From positions 1-29,521 of the forward strand of contig CAYRVF010000066.1 of NCBI GenBank assembly GCA_964427535.1: a DNA stretch of 29,521 nt, given 5' to 3'. Shown in pieces: positions 6,351 through 15,664 of this stretch. This DNA is from CAYRVF01 sp964427535. GTDB taxonomy: Bacteria > Chloroflexota > Ktedonobacteria > Ktedonobacterales > JADMIN01. Each line of letters begins with the position of its first letter. Positions within the stretch are counted from its first letter, which is position 1. Under the pieces are notes generated by a model, which did no database searches, was not told the DNA's origin, and worked only from the letters and a program-made list of their open reading frames with translations. The translations under genes and the position numbers were made by a program.

Positions 6351-8945
6351 ATGAGTATAGACGGCGCTTCAGGCCAGGATGTGGCGGGCACCCAGCCTCG
6401 TCCAAGGGAACACGCCATGCTGACTGAAGTGCGTCGCGGACTACGGAGAGTGGTACGCGGGATGCCTGCCCGTTTTCGGTCTCCGGGGCAGACACGGCGT
6501 GGGCGACAAGGACGGCAGCGAGACGCGCTGCTAGCCTACAGCCGGTACACACGGGCCTACTTCCAGCGCTGGCTGCTGATTGGCGCCCTGATTGGCGTCG
6601 TCGCGGGAGTCGGCGCTATCGTCTTCTACGCTGCCATCGCGCTCGTTACGCATCTCTTGCTGAACATGGTAGTAGGCTATTTCCCGCCGGCTGCGGCGAG
6701 CGAGGGGCAAGCGGTCATCACGCCCATCGCGCATCGCTGGCTCATTCCAGTGATCACGACACTCGGCGGCCTTGTCAGCGGCGTGATCGTGTTCAGCCTT
6801 GCGCCTGAGGCCGAGGGCCACGGCACCGACGCGGCAATTGAAGCCTTCCACGAGAAGAACGGCCGCATCCGCTCGCGTATCCCCCTGGTCAAGCTCGTCG
6901 CGTCGGCGATCACCATCGGGTCGGGTGGCAGCGCCGGCCGCGAAGGGCCGACGGCGCAGATTTCCGCTGGCTTCGGCTCGTGGCTCGGAACGCTGCTGCA
7001 TCTGGACGACCACGACCGCCGCATCGCGATGGCGGCGGGCATTGGCTCGGGCATCGGCGCGATCTTCAAGGCCCCCTTTGGCGGCGCACTGCTCTCCGCT
7101 GAGATTCTCTACAAGCGCGACTTCGAGGCCGATGTTATCTTCCCGACATTCGTCGCATCCGTGGTTGGCTTCAGCATCTATGGTGCATGGGCGGGCTGGG
7201 CGCCCGTCTTCGGCGTCGGCGGCCACTTCTCGTTCCAGCATCCACTCGCGCTGGTCGGCTATCTTCTCCTCGGCATTCTCGCTGGCCTGGTGGGTCTGCT
7301 CTATCCGAAAACGCTCTACTTCATCCGCGACCAATTCAAGCGCATCGCGATTCCGAATCACTTCAAGCCGGCCATCGGCGGCCTTATGGTCGGTCTGATT
7401 GGTCTCTTTCTGCCGCAGGCGATCGGCACCGGCTACGGGTATGTGCAGCTCGGCATCAATGGCGACTTCACGCATCTGGCGGCGTGGCTGATGTTCGTGC
7501 TGGTCTTCGCCAAGATCGTCACCACTTCGCTCACCATTGGCAGCGGTGGCAGCGGCGGTGTCTTCGGCCCTGGCATTGTCATCGGTGGGTTTCTGGGCGC
7601 CTCGGTCTGGGCTGGGCTGCACAGTGTCGCGCCCGGCCTGGTGGCTGGCGCGGACGCAGGAGCCTTCGCCGTGGTCGGCATGGGCGCGTTCTTTGGGGGC
7701 ATCGCGAAGGCGCCGCTGGCGGTGATTCTGATGGTCGCGGAGATGACCGGCGAGTATTCGCTGGTGGTGCCCGCTATGCTCGCGACGATGGTGGCGTACC
7801 TTGTGACGGGCGACACAAGCATCTATGAGAATCAGGTGCCCACGCGCCTGGATTCCCCCGCCCACAAGGACGACTATCAGTTGCCGCTGTTGCAGAATAT
7901 GAAGGTTGGCGACGCGATGCTCTCGGGTGTCGAGGGTGCGCTGGCCACGGCTCAACCTGATACGCCAGTGAAGGAGATCGCGCGCGCGTTCCACGGTGGC
8001 CGTGTGATGAGTGTGCCGGTGATCGACAACGGCGTGATCGCTGGTGTCATCACGCCGGTCGATATCGCCCGCGTGCCCGCCGAAGATATCGACTCCGGCG
8101 TCGCGCGCGCACGACAGGTCATGAGCCGCCTCATCTACAAGGCATACGTTGATGAGACGCTCTATGCGGCCTGGATGCGCATGTCGCGACGGGGATTGCA
8201 TCAGCTCGTCGTCGTCGACCGTGCGGCCCCGACCCGGCTCGTCGGCGTCGTCACAGCGGACTCGATCGGGCAGGTGTTGCGGCTGCCAGCCGCGCAACGC
8301 GGCGATAACGGTGCGGCATCGCGAAGCACTGGCACTGAAAAGGTGCAGAAGGTCCCGGCGTCCGTCACGCGCAAGGCGATTGAGGCCGCGGCGTCGAACC
8401 CGCCCGAAGGTAGCCTGCCGGGAAACGACGCAGAGAGCGCAGGCTCGCGATCGCCAGCGCAGACCGGACCACACGCCGAAGCGGCGATGGCACAGCTGAG
8501 TCGTACGTCTGTCGGGAGCGACCCATTCACGCGGATGCGCGTCGCCGAGGCGATGCAGCGAGACCCTGTCACGATCTCAATATCGGCGCCGCTCTCGTCG
8601 GTGCGGCAGGTGCTGCGCCAGCAGAAAGCCGTGCTGGCGGTGGACGAGGACGGCACTCTGGCAGGCATCATCACGCAGCGCGATCTCACCGGGAGAGAGG
8701 ACGTCGAGAACGGGCGTGTGCTCACCGCCCGCGATGTCGCGGTGCGCAACGTCGTCATCGCCCAACCCACCGAGACGCTGCGTGCGGCGGTGCGGCGGAT
8801 GACACGGTCGAGCCTGCGGCAGCTTCCCGTCGTGGAGGGGCCGATACCGAGCAAGCCGGTTGGGCTGATACGTCGCAGCGACGTGCTCGCCGCCTACGGC
8901 AAGATCGTGATCGACGAGACGGCGCCCACAGCGTCGCGAACTTAA
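6351..8945 (+). CDS. CLC-type chloride channel/transporter with four CBS domains
   Basis: An 864-residue integral membrane anion transporter. A basic N-terminal region of about 70 residues is followed by the CLC membrane domain (about 72-495) with motifs GSGGSAGREGP (190-200, gating Glu198), GIGSGIGAIFKAPFGG, and GSGGSGGVFGPG (397-408). At the position equivalent to the internal proton-pathway glutamate of E. coli ClcA (Glu203), the helix reads AEIL, giving Ile252. By analogy with CLC channels this suggests weak or no H+ coupling. Two CBS pairs follow, about 516-645 and 730-852, separated by a low-complexity linker of about 80 residues. They are likely nucleotide-sensing Bateman modules; most CLCs have none or one. 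A GGAGGAAGGA purine run precedes the ATG. The stop is 6 bases from the convergent APH gene's stop. Confidence 0.93.
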   Translation: MSIDGASGQDVAGTQPRPREHAMLTEVRRGLRRVVRGMPARFRSPGQTRRGRQGRQRDALLAYSRYTRAYFQRWLLIGALIGVVAGVGAIVFYAAIALVTHLLLNMVVGYFPPAAASEGQAVITPIAHRWLIPVITTLGGLVSGVIVFSLAPEAEGHGTDAAIEAFHEKNGRIRSRIPLVKLVASAITIGSGGSAGREGPTAQISAGFGSWLGTLLHLDDHDRRIAMAAGIGSGIGAIFKAPFGGALLSAEILYKRDFEADVIFPTFVASVVGFSIYGAWAGWAPVFGVGGHFSFQHPLALVGYLLLGILAGLVGLLYPKTLYFIRDQFKRIAIPNHFKPAIGGLMVGLIGLFLPQAIGTGYGYVQLGINGDFTHLAAWLMFVLVFAKIVTTSLTIGSGGSGGVFGPGIVIGGFLGASVWAGLHSVAPGLVAGADAGAFAVVGMGAFFGGIAKAPLAVILMVAEMTGEYSLVVPAMLATMVAYLVTGDTSIYENQVPTRLDSPAHKDDYQLPLLQNMKVGDAMLSGVEGALATAQPDTPVKEIARAFHGGRVMSVPVIDNGVIAGVITPVDIARVPAEDIDSGVARARQVMSRLIYKAYVDETLYAAWMRMSRRGLHQLVVVDRAAPTRLVGVVTADSIGQVLRLPAAQRGDNGAASRSTGTEKVQKVPASVTRKAIEAAASNPPEGSLPGNDAESAGSRSPAQTGPHAEAAMAQLSRTSVGSDPFTRMRVAEAMQRDPVTISISAPLSSVRQVLRQQKAVLAVDEDGTLAGIITQRDLTGREDVENGRVLTARDVAVRNVVIAQPTETLRAAVRRMTRSSLRQLPVVEGPIPSKPVGLIRRSDVLAAYGKIVIDETAPTASRT

Positions 8946-8951
8946 CCTCTC

Positions 8952-9767
8952 TCAGGCAAATCGGTCGAGTAGTTGGTAGTAGGCGATCTTGTCCAGGTCG
9001 GGCACGTCGAGGCCGTACCCCTCCCAAAGATAAGGCTCCCAGCCAGGACCGAAGTTGTAGGCGAAGCTGCGGGCCAGGAGGGCGAGGTCCTGATAGCGGT
9101 CTGCGATTCCGGCGCGTGCCCAATCGACGAAGCCGAGAACCTTCGTACCCGCGTCGTCGAGGAGGATGTTCGGCAGGCAGTAGTCGCCGTGGGTGAAGAC
9201 GAGGTCTTCTGCCGCGGGCCGGGAGTGCCGCAGGCGCTCGAACAAGGCAAGTATATCGGCGTGCGTTGGGCAGTCGGCGAACTCCTCGCGGTCGAGGTGT
9301 CCATCCCGCACGCGCCGCTCGGCACGCTCCAGTTTGGCATCTACTCGTTCGTCAAAGGGGCAGCGCGCGAGCGGGACGGCGTGTATGCAGCGAAGAGCGC
9401 GCCCAACCGTGCCGGCGACGAGCGGAATATCGCGACGATAGTGCGCATCGCAGGCCATACGTCCGGGAAGAGCAGTGAGCAGCAGATAGGCGTCCTCGCC
9501 GTCAACCTCCCAGCCGAGAATATCCGGAACCGGGAGGACACCCTGCAGCCACCCCAGCTTGTGGCGCTCTTCGCTTAAGACGCAGTGGAGCGCGGGCGGT
9601 GCATGCTTGAGGTAACGCTCGCGCCCATCGGGCAGGACGATGCGGAACACGCTGGTGCCAGAGTAGCCGATGCCGATGTGCTCCCAGGACGCCCCGGCAA
9701 GCTGGCGCGCGAGCCAGGGCGGCACGTGGTGTGGGGGGGATATCTCGGGTAGGGAGGTGTTACTCAT
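8952..9767 (-). CDS. APH(3')-type aminoglycoside O-phosphotransferase
   Basis: A 271-residue kinase-like enzyme that would transfer phosphate from ATP or GTP to an aminoglycoside hydroxyl. It shows the nucleotide loop GYSGTSVFRI, Lys54 in YLKHA, CPFDERVD followed by helices, the Brenner motif HGDYCLPN (catalytic Asp195, Asn200), the metal-binding segment GFVDWARAGIADRYQDLAL (Asp215), and a C-terminal YYQLLDRF. These follow the APH(3') family closely, and the length matches the usual ~265. It could be a true resistance enzyme or a related environmental kinase with another substrate. No Shine-Dalgarno motif is obvious before the ATG at 9767. No mobile element flanks it and base composition looks like its neighbours, so recent transfer is not apparent. 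Confidence 0.85.
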   Translation of the reverse strand: MSNTSLPEISPPHHVPPWLARQLAGASWEHIGIGYSGTSVFRIVLPDGRERYLKHAPPALHCVLSEERHKLGWLQGVLPVPDILGWEVDGEDAYLLLTALPGRMACDAHYRRDIPLVAGTVGRALRCIHAVPLARCPFDERVDAKLERAERRVRDGHLDREEFADCPTHADILALFERLRHSRPAAEDLVFTHGDYCLPNILLDDAGTKVLGFVDWARAGIADRYQDLALLARSFAYNFGPGWEPYLWEGYGLDVPDLDKIAYYQLLDRFA

Positions 9768-9793
9768 AGGTCTGTGTTGCCGAGCGCACGCGG

Positions 9794-10741
9794 CTAGCAG
9801 AGCCAGTCGCGGGTATCCTGTTTCTTGCGGTTGCGGCGCTGCTTCACCTTCGACTCATTGAGGAAGGCAGACGGCGCGGCGGTCCGCTTCTCGGGTTTCT
9901 CGGGCTTCTCCGGCTGGGGGGTGTCGGCAGCGACATCATGGTGCTCCGGTTGGAGATGGTCCTCCTGCTCGCCCCAGGCTGCGAATGCGCGCTTGATGTC
10001 GTCGTTTAGTTGCCCGCCGAGACGCTGCGCATCAGACGGCGTGCGCGAGATGGCACCAGGCAGCACTGGCGCTGTCTGGTCCGTCTCACCAGCGTAGTCC
10101 GGCGACCCAAGTGTGCCCGAGATCCTGGGCAGCGAACTCGCAGACGGCATGCCCGCAAACGCTGGCATCACCTGGCCTGTTGAGTGTGCTGAGCCGAGCC
10201 ACCCGCTGCCATAGCCGGCGGCGGAAGCCATGAGAGGACGCGAATCCGTGGTGCTGAGCGCCGCCGCAAGCAGGCGCGCCTGCGTGACGATGCGGACCGC
10301 CTTCGCGCTCTTACTCGCCGCGGCGGTCGTTCCGAATACCACACCCGCGACGACGCCTGCGATGCCTGAGAGCAGGACGATCGTCACGTCGATCCCTGCC
10401 CAGCCTAGAGCCGCAAACCTTATCGCCACGTGACCGAGATTGAGCGAGAGGACGTGCGAGTGTAGCGCCAGCCCCGCGACAGAATGTGGGCCGGTCGCGA
10501 GGAGTCCGAGGAGGGCGCCACCGCAGGCGAGACAGCACGCGAGCAACGCGGCGCGCAGGCTAGCGCTCGCCTGGCGGCCATACCAGCCCCATTCAAGCCA
10601 TTTGGCGCTGCCCAGCCCTGCGACCGCGCCAGCCACCACGATGCCCGCCGCGACCGACAAGCCGATTGCCTGAGCGAAGAGCGCGAGGACCACGGCGCCG
10701 ATCAGGCCAGAGAACAGGCCAACACGCACGATTGTCCGCAT
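9794..10741 (-). CDS. Four-helix membrane protein with long charged cytoplasmic tail
   Basis: A 315-residue protein I do not recognise. The N-terminal half has four predicted membrane helices (about 5-25, 28-46, 62-85, 115-140). The second half is soluble and disordered-looking, with Ser/Gly/Pro-rich sequence, a short amphipathic stretch (LNDDIKRAFAAWGEQ), a PEKPEKPEK repeat, and a very basic end (KVKQRRNRKKQ) finishing in Trp-Leu-Cys. The start at 10741 is preferred over 10771 because AAGGGGAG lies 8 bases upstream of it. It sits between the APH gene and the acyl-CoA dehydrogenase gene on the same strand. The basic tail might bind nucleic acid or membrane, but that is speculation. Confidence 0.6.
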   Translation of the reverse strand: MRTIVRVGLFSGLIGAVVLALFAQAIGLSVAAGIVVAGAVAGLGSAKWLEWGWYGRQASASLRAALLACCLACGGALLGLLATGPHSVAGLALHSHVLSLNLGHVAIRFAALGWAGIDVTIVLLSGIAGVVAGVVFGTTAAASKSAKAVRIVTQARLLAAALSTTDSRPLMASAAGYGSGWLGSAHSTGQVMPAFAGMPSASSLPRISGTLGSPDYAGETDQTAPVLPGAISRTPSDAQRLGGQLNDDIKRAFAAWGEQEDHLQPEHHDVAADTPQPEKPEKPEKRTAAPSAFLNESKVKQRRNRKKQDTRDWLC

Positions 10742-10796
10742 GCGCACTACTCCCCTTACCGCCTCACTCATCTCAATTCATCGCGAGACAGGCGGC

Positions 10797-11939
10797 TTAG
10801 AGCTCCTTCGCGATGATGATGCGCTGCACTTCGCTCGTGCCCTCGCCAATTTCATGCACCTTGACGTTGCGCCAGAAGCGTGAGACGGGATACTCGTCCA
10901 TGAAGCCGTAGCCGCCGTGGATCTGTACGGCCTGATCGCAGACGCGCTTCGCCGTCTCAGACGAGAAGAGCTTCGCCATCGACGCCTCTTTGGTGTAGGG
11001 CATCCCTTGCATATGCAGCCATGCTGCTTTGTAATACATCAGGCGCGAAAGCTCAATCTCGGTAGCCATATCGGCCAGCTTGAATTGAATTGCCTGGAAC
11101 GCGCTTATGGGGCGCCCAAACTGCATCCGCTCGCGCGAGTATTTGAGCGCTTCGTCGTATGCCGCTTGGGCAAGGCCGACGTTTAGCGCGGAGATGGCGA
11201 CGCGTCCGCCGTCGAGAATGGTCATGAACTGGCGAAATCCGTCGCCGCGCTCGCCGAGGATCTGCCCGTCAGATACCTGGCAGTCCTCGAACGCCAGCGG
11301 GCGTGTGTCGGAGGCGCGCCAGCCCATCTTATGGTACGCATTGCCGATGATGTAGCCGGGCGTTCCCTTCGGCACGATGAAGTTCGTGATCTCTTTGTGC
11401 CCGGAGGCGACTTTGCCGGTGACGGCGGTGATGGTGACGCCGCCGGTGATGTCGGTTCCGGCGTTGGTGATGAAGGCCTTGGCGCCGTTGATGTGCCACG
11501 TGCCGTCACACAGCTCGGCGCGTGTCTCGGTGCCGGCGGAGTCGGAGCCTGCCCCCGGCTCGGTCAGCCCGAACGCCCAGAGCTGCTTGCCCTGTGCCAG
11601 CGGCACGAGGTAGCGGTGCTTCTGCTCTTCGGACCCGAAGAGGGCGAACGGCGTGGACCCGAGCGAGGTGTGGGCCTCCATCGTGATGCCGACCGACGCG
11701 TCGCCACGTCCAATCTCTTCGAGCGCGACACAGTATGAGAGAAAGTCGGCTCCGGCGCCGCCGTAGTCCTCGGGGAAGGGGAGGCCGAGCAGTCCGAGCT
11801 CAGCCATCTTGGCGATGATATCGTACGGGAAGGCGCCGGTGTGGTCCATCTCTTCGGCGCGGGGCTTGATCTCTTCTTCGGCGAACTCGCGACACATGTC
11901 GCGGATCATTTGCTGCTCGGCACTGAGCGTAAAGTCCAT
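10797..11939 (-). CDS. Acyl-CoA dehydrogenase
   Basis: A 380-residue FAD enzyme of the short/medium-chain acyl-CoA dehydrogenase group, catalysing alpha,beta-oxidation of acyl-CoA with electrons passed to ETF. It has the N-terminal helical domain starting MDFTLSAEQQMIRD, the substrate/FAD signature AFGLTEPGAGSDSAG (122-136), the middle beta domain, the RMQFGRPISAFQAIQ helix, the second signature QIHGGYGFMDEYPV, and catalytic Glu366 in GEGTSEVQR. Length is typical. The start at 11939 has GAGGAG with an 8-base spacer. Butyryl-, isovaleryl- or glutaryl-type specificity cannot be fixed by reading. No other beta-oxidation gene is adjacent. Confidence 0.93.
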   Translation of the reverse strand: MDFTLSAEQQMIRDMCREFAEEEIKPRAEEMDHTGAFPYDIIAKMAELGLLGLPFPEDYGGAGADFLSYCVALEEIGRGDASVGITMEAHTSLGSTPFALFGSEEQKHRYLVPLAQGKQLWAFGLTEPGAGSDSAGTETRAELCDGTWHINGAKAFITNAGTDITGGVTITAVTGKVASGHKEITNFIVPKGTPGYIIGNAYHKMGWRASDTRPLAFEDCQVSDGQILGERGDGFRQFMTILDGGRVAISALNVGLAQAAYDEALKYSRERMQFGRPISAFQAIQFKLADMATEIELSRLMYYKAAWLHMQGMPYTKEASMAKLFSSETAKRVCDQAVQIHGGYGFMDEYPVSRFWRNVKVHEIGEGTSEVQRIIIAKEL

Positions 11940-11975
11940 TGCGGCGCTCCTCGACGTGATGCAGACACTTCGCGT

Positions 11976-11987
11976 ATGCGTACGCAT
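11976..11987. promoter_or_regulatory. Perfect 12-bp palindrome in the acyl-CoA dehydrogenase leader
   Basis: ATGCGTACGCAT is its own reverse complement and lies 37 bases upstream of the acyl-CoA dehydrogenase start, downstream of the candidate promoter. It is a plausible operator for a dimeric regulator of fatty-acid or branched-chain catabolism. The regulator is unknown. Confidence 0.4.
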
Positions 11988-11996
11988 TCTGGGTGC

Positions 11997-12018
11997 CCAC
12001 CGGCCACACTGCCGGTGG
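11997..12018. promoter_or_regulatory. Stable hairpin/operator just downstream of the candidate acyl-CoA dehydrogenase promoter
   Basis: CCACCGGC (11997-12004) and GCCGGTGG (12011-12018) form a perfect 8-bp GC-rich stem with a 6-base loop. It would lie at about +8 to +30 of the leftward transcript starting near 12026. It could be a 5' mRNA hairpin or a DNA operator. No U-run follows, so attenuation by intrinsic termination is not evident. Confidence 0.4.
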
Positions 12019-12032
12019 ACGTCGCGCGCCAG

Positions 12033-12041
12033 ATTATATCA
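12033..12041 (-). promoter_or_regulatory. Extended -10 promoter for the acyl-CoA dehydrogenase gene
   Basis: On the minus strand the sequence reads TGATATAAT, a perfect TGnTATAAT extended -10. No good -35 is seen, which is common for extended -10 promoters. The predicted leader is about 85 bases and carries the hairpin and palindrome listed separately. Confidence 0.5.
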
Positions 12042-12111
12042 CCCTCGCCAGCTACAACGCCGAGGCCGCGAGAACCGCGTTCAGCGAGATGTCATTGCTC
12101 GTCGTCGCCAT

Positions 12112-12139
12112 TTGCCCTACTTATGTGGTCCGGTGTAAT
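12112..12139 (+). promoter_or_regulatory. Candidate promoter of the hybrid histidine kinase gene
   Basis: TTGCCC (12112-12117), a 16-base spacer and TGTAAT (12134-12139, five of six matches to TATAAT) precede the ATG at 12207. A second possible -10, TATACT, lies at 12149-12154. The region is divergent from the acyl-CoA dehydrogenase promoter. Confidence 0.35.
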
Positions 12140-12206
12140 TCCGGCACATATACTACAGGCGAGACGCGCATTGAGCCGGTGACGGCGGAGACAAGAGGGT
12201 AGCAGC

Positions 12207-13490
12207 ATGGCGCAGCGACGACAATCCAGCGGAGCGACTGCCGTTCCGCGATCGCCGGCCGAGACGCAGATTCTCGTGCTCGACCGCGATCTGGTCTCGG
12301 CGGGCACGATCTCCGCGATCCTTCGCGCGGACGGCTTCGCAGTGCATATGGCGGCCTCGCGCGTCGATGCGCTGGAAATGTTCACCCACTCCCGCGTCGA
12401 CGTCGTGCTGGTGGATGTGCAGCCAGGCAGCGACGGACGCGATACCCTGGCGGACGTGCGCGCGCTGGCGCCGAGCGCGAGCGTACTTGTGCTCGCCGGA
12501 TACGCCTCGCTTGATACGGCTCTGAGTGCGCTGCGTGCTGGCGCCTATGACTATCTTGTCAAGCCGGTCGATATCGAGGAACTACGTCTGGCGGTCGGGC
12601 GCGCGGCGGAGCGGCGCCAGTTGGAGCGTGAACTCGCCGCGCGTGTGGCTGAGCTGGAGGCCGCGCACGCCGAGGAGCGCACGTTCAACGCCCGTCTGCG
12701 TCGGCAGATCGAGGAGGCGACGACAGAGCTGCGGGCCAAGGTGGCGGCGCTCGACGAGGCGAACCAGCAGTTGCGCGACGCGCAGGAGCAGCACGACCGA
12801 TTCGTCGCGATGGTCGCCCATGAGATGCGCGGTCCGCTGAATCCGATCATCAACTACGCCCACCTCGCCAAGCGGCCAGGCACGGCGCCCGAGACGCGCG
12901 ATCGCTACATGGATATCATCGTCGAGCACGCCTTCCGACTCAATCGCCTGGTGGATGACCTGCAAACCGCGACGCGGCTCAGCGCCGGACAATTTACCCT
13001 GCGCCGCGAGCGGTGCGATGTCGCAAGCACCGTGGCGGAGCTGGTCGATCAGTTCACCGCGTCGGTGCGGGAGCGAGTATTCGTGCTCGAAGGCACAGAC
13101 GCGCCGATCTCTGCCGAGGTGGACCGCGATCGGCTCACCCAGGCGGTGCGCAACCTCATCGACAACGCGGTCAAATACTCCGCCGAGAATGGCGCGATCG
13201 AGGTGAAAGTCTCACACACCGCGACCGACGTCTCGATCAGCGTGGGCGATTACGGCGCGGGGATCCCCGACGAAGAGATGCGGCGCATCTTCGACGCCTT
13301 CACGCGCCTGGGCCACAAGAGCGATGTCGCTGGCACCGGACTGGGCCTCTACATCACGCGCGGCATCGTCTCGGCGCATGGGGGCACGCTCAGTGTCGCC
13401 AACCGCGAGGGCGACGAGCGGGCTCGTGGGGCCATCTTCACCATCACGCTGCCTCTCACGGCTAGCGCGAGCGCACCAGCGGACGCGTAA
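12207..13490 (+). CDS. Receiver-histidine kinase hybrid (two-component sensor)
   Basis: A 427-residue cytoplasmic kinase with no membrane span. Residues 20-135 form a receiver domain with phospho-acceptor Asp70 (VVLVDVQ) and Lys119 (LVKP); the conserved Thr/Ser is Ala97 (VLAGYAS). A coiled coil (about 134-200) leads to the HisKA domain with His205 in AHEMRGPL. The HATPase domain has an N-box (NLIDNAVKYS), DYGAGIPDEE and GTGLGLY. The N-terminal receiver suggests it takes signal from another kinase and passes phosphate on. GAGGG precedes the ATG by 7 bases. The sigma54-type regulator gene follows 197 bases downstream in the same direction and is the obvious candidate partner. Confidence 0.9.
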   Translation: MAQRRQSSGATAVPRSPAETQILVLDRDLVSAGTISAILRADGFAVHMAASRVDALEMFTHSRVDVVLVDVQPGSDGRDTLADVRALAPSASVLVLAGYASLDTALSALRAGAYDYLVKPVDIEELRLAVGRAAERRQLERELAARVAELEAAHAEERTFNARLRRQIEEATTELRAKVAALDEANQQLRDAQEQHDRFVAMVAHEMRGPLNPIINYAHLAKRPGTAPETRDRYMDIIVEHAFRLNRLVDDLQTATRLSAGQFTLRRERCDVASTVAELVDQFTASVRERVFVLEGTDAPISAEVDRDRLTQAVRNLIDNAVKYSAENGAIEVKVSHTATDVSISVGDYGAGIPDEEMRRIFDAFTRLGHKSDVAGTGLGLYITRGIVSAHGGTLSVANREGDERARGAIFTITLPLTASASAPADA

Positions 13491-13687
13491 CGTCATACCG
13501 GACATATGCGGCTCCGCCTGCTCTCCCGTGTGGTTGCCGCGCTGTGTGCTCTTGTGTGCAGTAGCGCATGAGGTGTGTTAGACTACGGGTTGATACGGTG
13601 TCGCTTGTATGCGGAGCGACGGAGTCTCTGCCCAAGCGTTCTACAGGCGGCGCGCCTCGCATCCGCATCAGATAAAGGAGCACGGAC

Positions 13688-15112
<1,425 letters not shown>

Positions 15113-15130
15113 GCTTGCTTAGCCGCGCCC

Positions 15131-15376
15131 TTACTTCTCGGACGTCTCTGCCTGTTCGAGGTAGAGGCGGCCGAGTGTCGTGCAGGAAAGCACATACTCA
15201 TCCCCCGCGAAGGCCATGTCGATCAACCCCTCCTCGGCCATGTCGCGGTAGTCGTCGGTGACGAGCAGCGTTGGCTTGAGCATCCGGGTGACATCGCTCT
15301 CGGGCAGCGGCCCCCAGTGCATCAGCTTCTTGAGCACCGCTACACGTGTCTCGCTGTCGTCATCTATCGCGCGCAT
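15131..15376 (-). CDS. Small winged-helix-like protein
   Basis: An 81-residue acidic protein: a helix (RVAVLKKLMHWGPLP), a putative recognition segment (ESDVTRML), a third helix (YRDMAEEGLID) and a beta-wing-like end (EYVLSCTTLGRLYLEQ). The pattern resembles small winged-helix proteins, but I do not recognise a named family. The start is firm, with AGGAG 7 bases before the ATG. It converges on the NtrC-type regulator (18 bases between stops) and has a nested GC-rich repeat upstream. Confidence 0.6.
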   Translation of the reverse strand: MRAIDDDSETRVAVLKKLMHWGPLPESDVTRMLKPTLLVTDDYRDMAEEGLIDMAFAGDEYVLSCTTLGRLYLEQAETSEK

Positions 15377-15397
15377 GAGGTGCTCCTGTCGCGTGTG

Positions 15398-15530
15398 GGG
15401 GCCTCATCCCCCTTCCCCTTCCCCGTCCTCTCGCAAGGGGAAGGGGAAGCTACGCCCGTCGCCTTCGTGCATCCCGCTGGCCCACGATCTCCCCTCTCCC
15501 AGCAGAGAGAGGGGCCGGGGGTGAGGCCCC
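15398..15530. repeat. Nested hairpin intergenic repeat
   Basis: The outer arms GGGGCCTCA (15398-15406) and TGAGGCCCC (15522-15530) enclose two further perfect stems: a 13-bp stem CTTCCCCTTCCCC (15412-15424) with GGGGAAGGGGAAG (15437-15449), and CCCCTCTC (15491-15498) with GAGAGGGG (15507-15514). The result is a cruciform-like three-stem element of 133 bases. It resembles the pyrimidine/purine hairpin repeats scattered between genes in many GC-rich genomes. No transposase or target duplication is seen. Confidence 0.6.
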
Positions 15531-15585
15531 GCATCATCACACTATTCCAACGCTTCTCAGCAGGCACCCGTCCCGCCTCGCGGCT

Positions 15586-15603
15586 CCTCCCCTCAAGGGG
15601 AGG
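15586..15603. repeat. GC-rich hairpin, same repeat style
   Basis: CCTCCCCT (15586-15593) and AGGGGAGG (15596-15603) are perfect 8-base arms around CA, followed by further G-runs to about 15618. It lies just downstream of the lipoprotein gene stop at 15665 (minus strand) and may reduce read-through. It probably belongs to the same intergenic repeat class as the neighbouring nested element. Confidence 0.45.
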
Positions 15604-15664
15604 GGGTAGGGGGAGAGGTGCTGCTCCGCGCTTGTCCCCAATGGGACCGGCATTGGGGCAGAGG

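Noticed and set aside
5442..8436. The 15-mer GAAACGACGCAGAGA at 5442-5456 and 8422-8436
   Set aside because: One copy is intergenic and one lies in the CLC linker coding region; a single repeated 15-mer in 30 kb can occur by chance and there is no supporting context.
6531..8474. A 647-residue open frame opposite the CLC gene
   Set aside because: It is the antisense shadow of a gene with clear CLC and CBS motifs; composition is Arg/Asp/His-rich, typical of GC-rich antisense frames.
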